The notes beneath the pieces were generated by a model. That model saw only the letters and a program-made list of their open reading frames with translations, was not told the origin of the DNA and made no database searches. Positions 11,880 through 20,781 of a DNA stretch of 64,000 nt are shown here, in pieces. The translations under genes were made by a program, and so were the position numbers. The DNA is from Deltaproteobacteria bacterium (GTDB lineage Bacteria; Desulfobacterota; Desulfuromonadia; Desulfuromonadales; JAAYDE01): the NCBI GenBank assembly GCA_012729375.1, contig JAAYDE010000001.1, positions 1-64,000 of the forward strand. The letters run 5' to 3'. The number at the start of each line of letters is the position of its first letter. Positions within the stretch are counted from its first letter, which is position 1.

Positions 11880-12164
11880 AGCGCCTCCTCTGCGAACCGT
11901 TAAATGCCATTGGAAAAGGGAAGCCCGGCAGGTTAACTCATCATAAGTAATATCAGTAAATGAGCGATTAGACAAGGCAATCAAACGCTCCCCCGCGTCG
12001 TTGGCGGGGCCAGGATGAAAAGAAGTTGAGTTGCGGAAGCAAAACCACTAATCTTGGAAAACAGGCTGCGCGGGGGCAAAGAGCCGCAGCAGATGAGGGG
12101 TGCGGCGTACCAAGCTTTCCCACCCTCAGCCCTTATAGCCGAATCAATCCGTTCCCGGCGACTC

Positions 12165-13292
12165 ATGAACGACAGACTCCAATCCATCGATCTGGCCCGA
12201 ACCACCCTCGCCATCCTCTTTATCTGCGCCCTGATCATCACCTCCTTGTGGATTCTCCGGCCCTTTCTTCCCGCCCTCATCTGGGCGACCATGATCGTGG
12301 TGGCGACCTGGCCGGTGATGCTCAAGGTACAGGAACGGCTGCGGGGAAAACGCTCCCTGGCGGTTCTGGTGATGACTTTGGCCATGCTGGTGGTGTTTAT
12401 CATCCCTTTTGCCCTGGCTATCGGCACCATTCTGGAGAATGCCGACCAGGTCATTCGCTGGGCCAGGATCCTGGTTCATGTCACCTTCCCCCCCCCGCCG
12501 CCCTGGCTGGAGAATGTCCCTCTCCTGGGATCCTATCTGACGAACATCTGGGCCCAACTGGCGGCCATGCCGGCTGAAGAGTTGGGCGGCAGACTCTCTC
12601 CCCATCTCGGAAGGGTACTCACCTGGTTTGCCAGCCAGGCGGGAACCATCGGCATGATGTTCGTACACATCCTGCTGACCCTCGCTCTGGCGACTTTTCT
12701 ATATGCGCGGGGGGAAAAAACGGGCGGTGGGGTGGTGCGTTTCGCCCGCCGGGTGGCTGGGAAAACAGGAGAAAATTCCGTCTATCTGGCCGCCCAGGCG
12801 ATCCGGGCGGTGGCCCTCGGGGTGGTGGTGACGGCACTGGTTCAAGCTATCCTTGCGGGGATCGGCCTGATAATCGTCGGCATGCCTTACACGACCCTGT
12901 TGACCGCTCTCGTCTTCATGTTCGCCGTGGCCCAGATCGGGTCGGCGCCGGTCCTGCTGGCGGGAACCGTGTGGCTCTTTTACACGGGGGATCAGGTCTG
13001 GGGGACAGCCCTTTTAGTGTGGACCATTTTCCTCAGCAGTCTGGACAACCTGCTGCGCCCGATTCTCATCAAACGCGGGGCCAACCTGCCGTTGATGCTG
13101 ATTTTCGCCGGTGTTATCGGTGGCCTTCTGGCCTTTGGCGTCAAGGGGCTGTTCATCGGCCCGGTGATCCTGGCCGTCTCCTACACCCTGCTCTTCACCT
13201 GGGTCGACGAGGATCTTCCCACCTCGAGCCAGAATCCGCCGGTAATTCCCCATCCCGCCGAAGAAAACAGCCCGGCCCCGTCCCAGGAATAG
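12165..13292 (+). CDS. AI-2E (PerM/YdiK) family membrane transporter
   Basis: Multi-TM protein; IRAVALGVVVTALVQAILAGIGLIIVGMP, GPVILAVSYTLLFTWV. Confidence 0.85.
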   Translation: MNDRLQSIDLARTTLAILFICALIITSLWILRPFLPALIWATMIVVATWPVMLKVQERLRGKRSLAVLVMTLAMLVVFIIPFALAIGTILENADQVIRWARILVHVTFPPPPPWLENVPLLGSYLTNIWAQLAAMPAEELGGRLSPHLGRVLTWFASQAGTIGMMFVHILLTLALATFLYARGEKTGGGVVRFARRVAGKTGENSVYLAAQAIRAVALGVVVTALVQAILAGIGLIIVGMPYTTLLTALVFMFAVAQIGSAPVLLAGTVWLFYTGDQVWGTALLVWTIFLSSLDNLLRPILIKRGANLPLMLIFAGVIGGLLAFGVKGLFIGPVILAVSYTLLFTWVDEDLPTSSQNPPVIPHPAEENSPAPSQE

Positions 13293-13315
13293 CCTGCCCG
13301 CGCAACACCGGAAAA

Positions 13316-13675
13316 TCAGTCGCAGAAATGGAGGGATAAATTGAGCGCTTCGTCCAGATTGGGGAGTTCCTTTCCTTCCTGGCACCAGCAACTGACCAGT
13401 TTATAGCGGTAGTTGCCCATTTCCGTGAAGGGAACCATCATCGACTTTTCCTGAAAGGATTCCACGGTCCAGTGGTTTTTGGTGGGGTAGTAACGAAGGC
13501 GCACCAGAGGCTTGCCTCGCCAATGAACCGTATACCAGTTGGGGCCGGTGAAAAGAGTGATGCGGGTTCCGGGTTCCCCCCCCTTTTTACGGAAAAAGGA
13601 ACGGATCTTGGCGATGGTGAAGGGGTTGGGATGCGGAACTTGGGGATTTATGGCGTATTCACATTCCGAGGTCAT
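13316..13675 (-). CDS. Hypothetical protein
   Basis: ORF with plausible start MTSECEYAINPQVPHPNPFTIAKIRSFFRKKGG; no family recognised. Confidence 0.6.
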   Translation of the reverse strand: MTSECEYAINPQVPHPNPFTIAKIRSFFRKKGGEPGTRITLFTGPNWYTVHWRGKPLVRLRYYPTKNHWTVESFQEKSMMVPFTEMGNYRYKLVSCWCQEGKELPNLDEALNLSLHFCD

Positions 13676-13793
13676 GGGTCTGCCTCCTTTTCGCAAATGA
13701 CCGGCAGGAGGGGGAAAGATAAAAAATTCCGATTGAAATCTTACTGTTCCAGTTGCCAATTGTCAACAGGCCGCTTTCGGAAGAAAACCTGGC

Positions 13794-14834
13794 TCATTTA
13801 TTTTTTTCAAATAATTTCAGGTAGTTTTCATATCCTTCCGCAGCCAGGTCGGCAACCGGGATGAAACGCAGCGCCGCCGAATTCATGCAGAAGCGCTTCC
13901 CGGTCGGCGGCGGACCGTCGTCAAAAACATGCCCCAGGTGGGAACCCCCGCGGCGGCTGCGTACCTCGGTGCGCGCCGTAAACAAACGCCGGTCCTCCCG
14001 GAAGATCAGATTGGCGGGCTCCAGGGGCCTGGTGAAACTGGGCCAGCCGGTTCCCGAATCGTATTTGTCCAGGGAGCTGAAAAGAGGCTCCCCGGAAACA
14101 ATGTCCACATAGATCCCCGGCTCTTTGTTGTCCCAGTATTCGTTGCGGAAGGGGGGCTCGGTACCCTCTTCCTGGGTCACCTGGTATTGGAGGGGCGCGA
14201 GCTTTCTTTTCAGCTCCACCACGCTCCAGGCCTTGCGCTCTTTTCCCCAGACCTGATCCAGGTAGCGGTCGCGGCCGGAGCCCTGACGATAGTATCGGTA
14301 GCGCAGGGGGTTCTTCAGGTAATAATCCTGGTGGTACTCTTCGGCGGCATAAAAGGTTGTCGCCGGCAGGATGGGAGTCACGATCGTTTTGCCGTAGATG
14401 CCCCGTTCCGCAAGTTTCGACCGGGAGGCCTCGGCCGCAAGTCTCTGTTCTTCGTCATGGTAGAATATGGCGCTGGCGTATTGGAGTCCGCGGTCCACGA
14501 ACTGCCCGCCGCCATCCGTCGGATCGATCTGCCGCCAGAAAAGATCGAGAAGTTCTCCATAGGATACCTGCCGGGGATCGTAGAGAATTTCCACCGCCTC
14601 CAGGTGTCCGCCGGAGGCATAATTCTGATAGTTGGGATCAAGGGATTCCCCGCCGGTATAACCCGAGGTGACCGAGATCACTCCCGGCAGTTCCTGAAAA
14701 GGCTTCTCCAAACACCAGAAACAGCCGCCGGCAAAGGTTGCCCGCCGTTGCTGCCCGCCCTGGGCATCCGCAGGCGCGGTGAACAACATGCCCCCCGCCC
14801 AGATCACCGAAAGAAACGGAACGATATGTCTCAT
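13794..14834 (-). CDS. msrAB: Exported peptide-methionine sulfoxide reductase MsrA-MsrB fusion
   Basis: Signal peptide; Msr[13 protein letters not shown]; Msr[42 protein letters not shown]. Confidence 0.93.
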   Translation of the reverse strand: MRHIVPFLSVIWAGGMLFTAPADAQGGQQRRATFAGGCFWCLEKPFQELPGVISVTSGYTGGESLDPNYQNYASGGHLEAVEILYDPRQVSYGELLDLFWRQIDPTDGGGQFVDRGLQYASAIFYHDEEQRLAAEASRSKLAERGIYGKTIVTPILPATTFYAAEEYHQDYYLKNPLRYRYYRQGSGRDRYLDQVWGKERKAWSVVELKRKLAPLQYQVTQEEGTEPPFRNEYWDNKEPGIYVDIVSGEPLFSSLDKYDSGTGWPSFTRPLEPANLIFREDRRLFTARTEVRSRRGGSHLGHVFDDGPPPTGKRFCMNSAALRFIPVADLAAEGYENYLKLFEKNK

Positions 14835-14972
14835 GGCCCACCCCCTTTTCCGCTCATGTCTTCGACCTGCTGAAATTATAACCGGAAAAGTCTGCAAAAA
14901 CCGTTTCCGGGGAATTTTTACTTAAGAAGGGTCACCGCGGCGGGGGATAAAGGAAAGGATGGAACAGGACAG

Positions 14973-15011
14973 AAAAAAACCAAGGGGCAGGTCACAGACC
15001 CGCCCCTTGGG
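14973..15011 (-). terminator. Rho-independent terminator of rpsU
   Basis: Minus strand CCAAGGGGCgGGTctgtgACCtGCCCCTTGG then T7. Confidence 0.85.
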
Positions 15012-15040
15012 TGAATTTTAGTGGATGAAAAGATACCCGA

Positions 15041-15235
15041 TCAGTCCTGTCTCATGATGCGCATCTTTTTGCGCAACCGTCTCTGGGCTTCTTTTTCCTT
15101 GCGCTTTTTCTTGACGCTCGGCTTCTCGTAGTATTTACGCTGCTTCATCTCGCGGAAAAGCCCCTCCTGCTGAAGCTTGCGCTTCAGAACGCGGATCGCT
15201 TTCTCGACGTTGTTGTCGACAACATGAATTTCCAA
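15041..15235 (-). CDS. rpsU: 30S ribosomal protein S21
   Basis: VEKAIRVLKRKLQQEGLFREMKQRKYYEKPSVKKKRKEKEAQRRLRKK. Confidence 0.95.
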   Translation of the reverse strand: MEIHVVDNNVEKAIRVLKRKLQQEGLFREMKQRKYYEKPSVKKKRKEKEAQRRLRKKMRIMRQD

Positions 15236-15361
15236 CTAAACTCACCTCATTCCCCGGCCAATTTCTTTTCCGTACCATGCCAGCCACAGCATGAAAATGT
15301 TTCTTTATAATGTAATCGCAACCAAAGATCAAGAATTATGTATATGATTGCTGACAAATTT

Positions 15362-16471
15362 TCACGGCAAGCGCCGATAGAGGTGCGCCTTCAGGCCACC
15401 ATGGGCCAGCACCGCCGCTTCTTCGAGAGGCAGACCGACGGCCCCGGCCAAGGCCGGTTCCGGGCACAGAAAAGCCCCCTCCCAATCGGCAAAGGGGCCG
15501 CGCAGAAGTTGTCCTAGTTGGCGATAAAGCGGTCTCAGGTCCTGCTCGCGGCCCAGCCTCCTGCCGTAAGGGGGGTTGCCGATCAACAGCCCGGCATGGG
15601 CACAGGGGGCAAGAGCGGCCAGCGGTTTTCTTTCCCAAGAAACCGTTGGGAGCACTCCGGCCCGCGCCGCATTGGCCTCAGCGATCGCCAGCGCCGCGGC
15701 ATCGATATCGGAGCCGTGGATCGCCACGGTGACCGGTTTTTCCCGGGCTGCCGCCTCCTTCACCAGGGCCTCCCAGAGGCCGGCACGGAAACGGGGCCAG
15801 GCCATGAAGGCAAATTGGCGGCGGTGCCCCGGTGCCCGGTTGGCCGCCAGCAGCGCCGCTTCGATAGGGATGGTCCCCGACCCGCATAGAGGGTCCTGCA
15901 ACGGAGTCTTGCCGTCCCAGCCCAAAACCATTAAGATACCGGCGGCCAAGGTCTCCCGCAGCGGCGCCTCCCCCTGTTCCTGCCGGTAGCCGCGGCGGTG
16001 GAGAAGCGCGCCGGAGCTGTCCACGGAAAGGAGGCATTCATCCCCGTCAAAGCGGGCCACGATCAACTGCTCGGGCAACGCGGAAACGGGTGGCGGATGG
16101 CCTAAGGACCGGCTTACGGCGGCCATGACGGTTTCGGCAATGCGCCCCGTGTGCACCAGCCGCGAGGCCCGGCTGGAGGCGCGAACGGTGAGCGGGGCGC
16201 CGGGGCGAATGAAGCGTCCCCAGGGAAGGCGCAGCGCCTTTTGGAACAAGGACGGAAAATCACGGCAGCGGATGCTGCCGATGCGGACCAGAACGCGGCT
16301 GGCGGTGCGCAATCCGAGGTTGACCAGATAGACCTCGCGGAGGCCGCCGCTGAATGCCACTCCTCCCGCCTCCGGCACCACTTCCCCCGAAACCATGCCG
16401 CGCAGTTCGGCAGCGCAGATTTCCTCCAATCCCGGGGCGGTGACGGCAAAAAGTTGAAAATCTGATATCAT
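15362..16471 (-). CDS. THUMP-domain class I SAM-dependent RNA methyltransferase (RlmL N-terminal-like)
   Basis: FAVTAPGLEEICAAEL N-terminus; DPLCGSGTIPIEAALLAANRAPG; LLIGNPPYGRRLG. Confidence 0.88.
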   Translation of the reverse strand: MISDFQLFAVTAPGLEEICAAELRGMVSGEVVPEAGGVAFSGGLREVYLVNLGLRTASRVLVRIGSIRCRDFPSLFQKALRLPWGRFIRPGAPLTVRASSRASRLVHTGRIAETVMAAVSRSLGHPPPVSALPEQLIVARFDGDECLLSVDSSGALLHRRGYRQEQGEAPLRETLAAGILMVLGWDGKTPLQDPLCGSGTIPIEAALLAANRAPGHRRQFAFMAWPRFRAGLWEALVKEAAAREKPVTVAIHGSDIDAAALAIAEANAARAGVLPTVSWERKPLAALAPCAHAGLLIGNPPYGRRLGREQDLRPLYRQLGQLLRGPFADWEGAFLCPEPALAGAVGLPLEEAAVLAHGGLKAHLYRRLP

Positions 16472-16592
16472 CGGCGGCCTTGTCTTTTGGTATTATCCCA
16501 ATCTAGCCTTTTTAGCAAAGATTGACCACCCTCTTTACAGCCCGGTGGGCGGCGGGGTTTTCCCACCCCCGGAAAAGGAGTCATCCCTAATC

Positions 16593-17870
16593 ATGAAAAT
16601 ACTGGTTATCGGCAGCGGCGGACGGGAACATGCCCTCGTCTGGAAAATAGCTCAATCCCCTCTCGTGCAAAAGATCTATTGCGCTCCCGGCAATCCCGGC
16701 ATCGCCGCCACAGCGGAATGCCTTGCCATCGCTGTCGACGAGATCGACGATCTGCTCGCTTTCGCCCGGGAAAACGCCGTCGACCTGACCGTGGTCGGGC
16801 CGGAACTCCCCCTGACCCTGGGCATCGTCGACCGTTTCCGCGCCGCCGGCCTGCTCATCTTCGGACCCGACCGCAAGGCGGCGCAGTTGGAAGGCAGCAA
16901 GGCTTTCTCCAAGGAGCTGATGGCCAAATACGCCATTCCCACCGCCGCCTTCGCCACCTTCGAAGACTATGCCGCGGCGGCGGATCATGTGCGCTCCCAG
17001 GGCGCGCCCATTGTCATCAAGGCCGATGGCCTGGCCGCCGGGAAAGGGGTCTTCGTGGCGCAGACGGTCGCGGAAGCGCTCCACGCCCTCAAGGAGATCA
17101 TGGTCGACCAGGCCTTCGGCGAGGCGGGCCGCAAGGTGGTTGTCGAGGAATACCTTACCGGCGAGGAGGCCTCCTTCTTCGCCCTCACCGACGGCCGCGA
17201 CATCCTGCCGCTGGCCGCCTGCCAGGACCACAAGGCCGCCTTCGACGATGACAGCGGCCCCAACACCGGCGGCATGGGCGCCTATTCTCCGGCGCCGGTA
17301 GTGACCCCGGCGCTCTACGATAAGATCGTCCGGGAAGTGGTCCGCCCGACCATCGACGGCATGGCCGCCGATGGTTGCCCCTACTGTGGCACGCTCTTCG
17401 TCGGCCTGATGATCAGGGGTGCGGAAATCAAGGTTCTGGAATACAATGTCCGCTTCGGCGATCCGGAAACCCAGCCTCTGCTGATGCGTCTGAAATCGGA
17501 CCTGGTGCCGCTGCTGCTGGCCTGTGCCAGAGGAAATCTGGGCCAGGAAAAGCTTGAGTGGCATGAACAAACGGCGGTCTGTGTGGTCATGGCCTCGGGA
17601 GGCTACCCGGGGTCCTACCGCAAGGGCTTTGAGATCCATGGCCTGGAAGATGCCGCCGGCATGGAAGATCTCTTCGTCTTTCACGCCGGCACCGCCCTGA
17701 AGGACGGGCGCATCGTCAATAGCGGTGGCCGGGTTCTCGGCGTGACCGGCCGCGGACAGAATGTGGCCGCCGCTATCGAACGGGCTTACCAAGGGGTCGC
17801 CAAAATCCGCTGGGAAGGGGTTCACTTCCGCCGCGACATCGGCCGCAAGGCACTGGAAAGAAGGAGCTGA
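16593..17870 (+). CDS. purD: Phosphoribosylamine-glycine ligase
   Basis: MKILVIGSGGREHALVWKIAQSP, NTGGMGAYSPAPV, VLEYNVRFGDPETQ. Confidence 0.95.
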   Translation: MKILVIGSGGREHALVWKIAQSPLVQKIYCAPGNPGIAATAECLAIAVDEIDDLLAFARENAVDLTVVGPELPLTLGIVDRFRAAGLLIFGPDRKAAQLEGSKAFSKELMAKYAIPTAAFATFEDYAAAADHVRSQGAPIVIKADGLAAGKGVFVAQTVAEALHALKEIMVDQAFGEAGRKVVVEEYLTGEEASFFALTDGRDILPLAACQDHKAAFDDDSGPNTGGMGAYSPAPVVTPALYDKIVREVVRPTIDGMAADGCPYCGTLFVGLMIRGAEIKVLEYNVRFGDPETQPLLMRLKSDLVPLLLACARGNLGQEKLEWHEQTAVCVVMASGGYPGSYRKGFEIHGLEDAAGMEDLFVFHAGTALKDGRIVNSGGRVLGVTGRGQNVAAAIERAYQGVAKIRWEGVHFRRDIGRKALERRS

Positions 17871-17875
17871 CAATC

Positions 17876-18394
17876 ATGGACAATCCGCCCCTGGTCGGCA
17901 TTTTGATGGGCAGCGCCAATGATTACGAGATCATGCTGGAGGCCGCCCGCGTGTTGAAGGACTTCGGCATCGTCATGGAGATGACCGTGGCCAGCGCCCA
18001 CCGCTCCCCGCAAAAAACCTCCCGTTACGCCCGCGAGGCCTCTTCCCGCGGTCTCAAGGTGCTTATCGTCGGTGCCGGCGCCGCCGCCCATCTGGCCGGC
18101 GTGATCGCCGCGGAAACCACCCTGCCGGTAGTGGCCGTGCCCATCGATTCCTCGGCCCTCAAGGGCCTTGACGCCCTTCTCGCCACCGTGCAGATGCCGG
18201 CCGGCATCCCCGTCGCCACCATGGCCATCGGCAAGGCCGGCGCCCGCAACGCCGGCATTCTGGCCGCCCAGATCCTGGCCCTCGGCGATGCCTCTTTGGC
18301 CGACGGGTTGCGCCGCTTCAAGACGGAACTGGCCCGGGAGATCGACAACAAAGCCAGCCTGGTCGAGGAGCGTTTCCGCAAGGATCTCGGCTGA
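17876..18394 (+). CDS. purE: 5-(carboxyamino)imidazole ribonucleotide mutase
   Basis: GILMGSANDYEIMLEAA, VASAHRSPQKT, GAGAAAHLAGVIA, MPAGIPVATMAIG. Confidence 0.93.
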   Translation: MDNPPLVGILMGSANDYEIMLEAARVLKDFGIVMEMTVASAHRSPQKTSRYAREASSRGLKVLIVGAGAAAHLAGVIAAETTLPVVAVPIDSSALKGLDALLATVQMPAGIPVATMAIGKAGARNAGILAAQILALGDASLADGLRRFKTELAREIDNKASLVEERFRKDLG

Positions 18395-18452
18395 CCCGGG
18401 CCGCCGGCCAGGGCGTTAAAAAAACCAAACCGCCCCATCGGACAGGTTCGCC

Positions 18453-19802
18453 ATGACCGAACGTTTTCTGCGCTTTCTCGCTTCCCTGCGGCTGACCCTG
18501 CCGCTACTCTTCGGTCTCGCCCTGGGGGCGGTGGCGGGAACGGTGATCCCCCAGAACCTGACACCGGCGGAGTACGAAGGCCTCTACCCCGCGGCGCTGA
18601 CGGTCGTTCTGAAGGCCCTGCAACTCTTCGATGTTTATCGTTCCTGGTGGTTCATCGCCCTTCTCGGCCTGCTCGCCGCCAACCTGCTCTTCTGCTCCTG
18701 GCAGCGTCTGCCCGCCCTGGGCAAATCCCTGCGGGACATCCCTGCCGCCCCGCCACCCTACGACGCCCGGCGTCAATTCATCGCCACCTTTTTTCTCCCC
18801 GGCGGTGACAGCCGGGGAACGGCCGACGCCGTCGCCGTTTTCCTAAAGCGACGTTTTTCCACCCCGCGCCGCTTTCTTCACGGCACCAACGTCACTTTGG
18901 CCGCTCAGCGCGGCGCCTGGACCTCGCTGGCGGTCTTCGCCATCCACGGCGCTATCCTGCTGGTGCTGGGGGGAGGGATGACCGGCGCCTTCCTGGGTTT
19001 TCAGGGCTACGCCGTCATTCCCGAGGGAAAAACCGTTCTCGAGCTTCTTCCCCGGCGCGGCGACAAGCCGATACCCCTCCCCTTCGGCCTGCGCTGCGAC
19101 GCCTTTACCGTCACCTTTCACGAGGACGGCCGCCGTCCCAGGGAATTCAAGAGTCTGGTTTCCATCCTGGAGGACGGCCGGGTCGTTCGTGAACGCCAGG
19201 CGATCACCGTCAACAACCCCCTGTCCTTCGGCGGGATCAGGCTTTACCAGTCGGACTACGGTCCCGCTGCACCGCCCAGGGTGACCTTGCGCGTCCATCC
19301 TCCGGTGCCCGGCGTTCCTTTCGAGACAACCCTCGCCCCGGGGGAAAGGGCTCCCATGACCCACGGTGGCGAGGTGCGCCTGGTGCGTTTTGTCGCCAAC
19401 TTCCGTGACTTGGGCCCGACCGCCCTGGTGGAAGTGATGACCAGCGGCGGCGCAAGCTACGCCCTGCCCGTATTCCAGCACCGCCCCGACCTCGACCAGG
19501 CCCATCACTTTAAGGATTTACAGATTCACCTCAGCAGTTTTCAGCAGCCGTACTACACAGTTCTTCTGGCCAGCCGCGATCCGGGAGTCCCCCTGGTCTG
19601 GAGCGGGTTCATCCTCCTCGCCGCCGGATTGACGACGGCCTTTCTGTGCTCCCGGCGCCGCCTGTGGATAGCCCTGGCTCCGCAAAAGGACGGGCTGGCC
19701 CTCACCGTCACCGGGGAATGGCGGCGCAATCCAGCCACCGCTACCGCCTTCTTTCGACGTCTGACCCAGGAAATGAAAAAAGAACTGGGGAAAGAGGATT
19801 GA
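18453..19802 (+). CDS. resB: ResB-like cytochrome c biogenesis protein
   Basis: FLASLRLTLPLLFGLALGAVAGTVIPQ, DVYRSWWFIALLGLLAANLLFCSWQRLP; next to ccsA. Confidence 0.88.
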   Translation: MTERFLRFLASLRLTLPLLFGLALGAVAGTVIPQNLTPAEYEGLYPAALTVVLKALQLFDVYRSWWFIALLGLLAANLLFCSWQRLPALGKSLRDIPAAPPPYDARRQFIATFFLPGGDSRGTADAVAVFLKRRFSTPRRFLHGTNVTLAAQRGAWTSLAVFAIHGAILLVLGGGMTGAFLGFQGYAVIPEGKTVLELLPRRGDKPIPLPFGLRCDAFTVTFHEDGRRPREFKSLVSILEDGRVVRERQAITVNNPLSFGGIRLYQSDYGPAAPPRVTLRVHPPVPGVPFETTLAPGERAPMTHGGEVRLVRFVANFRDLGPTALVEVMTSGGASYALPVFQHRPDLDQAHHFKDLQIHLSSFQQPYYTVLLASRDPGVPLVWSGFILLAAGLTTAFLCSRRRLWIALAPQKDGLALTVTGEWRRNPATATAFFRRLTQEMKKELGKED

Positions 19803-19806
19803 ACCC

Positions 19807-20652
19807 ATGTCCGGTTTCTTTTTTTTTAACGTTGCCGCAATCTTTCTTTTTGCCGCCCTGCTCCTGTTCCTTCTCTTCGCCGCCGCCAGGAAACTTTTTC
19901 TCGGAAACTGGGGGCGGAATCTCACTTTGGCGGGGCTACTTTTCCTGACCCTCGGCTTCGCCCTGCGCTGGTGGGAATCTTACCGCCTCCTCGGCCACGA
20001 AGGACATATCCCGCTCACCAACTTCTACGAATCGCTGGTGTTCTTTTCCTGGACCGTCCTTTTGGCCTTTCTGCTCATCGATTGGCGCTTCCGGCTGCCC
20101 ATCCTCGGCGCCGTGGTAACGCCGGTGGCGCTTCTTTTTCTGCTCGCTGCCCAACTGACCGGCGACGCCGCCATCCATCCCCTGGTTCCGGCGCTGAAGA
20201 GCAACTGGCTGACCTTCCATGTATTAACCTGTTTCCTCGGCTATGCCGCCTTCGCCGTGGCCTGCGCCACCGCCGTTCTCTACCTGATTCGGACAAAAGA
20301 AAAAACCGGCGGACAGCCTCCTACCAAAACCCTCCTTCCCGAGCCGGAACTGCTCGAAGAGGTCCACTACCAGGCGGTCCTGGTCGGCTTCCTTCTCCTC
20401 ACCCTGGGCATTCTGACCGGCTCGGCCTGGGCGCACCGGGCTTGGGGCTCCTACTGGAGCTGGGACCCCAAGGAAACCTGGAGCCTGATCGTGTGGCTGA
20501 TCTACGCCGCCCTCCTCCACGCGCGGATGGTCCGCGGCTGGGGCGGAAAACCCCTCGCCTGGCTGTCCCTGCTCGGCTTTGCCGCCACCCTCTTCTGCTG
20601 GCTGGGGGTCAATCTGCTGCTGCCGGGGCTGCACAGCTACGGCGCGCTGTGA
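19807..20652 (+). CDS. ccsA: Cytochrome c biogenesis protein CcsA/ResC-like
   Basis: GSAWAHRAWGSYWSWDPKETWSLIVWLIYAALLHAR WWD-type domain. Confidence 0.92.
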   Translation: MSGFFFFNVAAIFLFAALLLFLLFAAARKLFLGNWGRNLTLAGLLFLTLGFALRWWESYRLLGHEGHIPLTNFYESLVFFSWTVLLAFLLIDWRFRLPILGAVVTPVALLFLLAAQLTGDAAIHPLVPALKSNWLTFHVLTCFLGYAAFAVACATAVLYLIRTKEKTGGQPPTKTLLPEPELLEEVHYQAVLVGFLLLTLGILTGSAWAHRAWGSYWSWDPKETWSLIVWLIYAALLHARMVRGWGGKPLAWLSLLGFAATLFCWLGVNLLLPGLHSYGAL

Positions 20653-20781
20653 AAAAAACCGGCGGCGGTATTGGCCCGCCTGACCTGACACGGCGGTCTT
20701 TCTGGGAAATGGCCACAAAAATGGTATGTTTGACTGGATGGAAACCTCGCCATCCAATCAACAGACAACCCGGAACCCGCC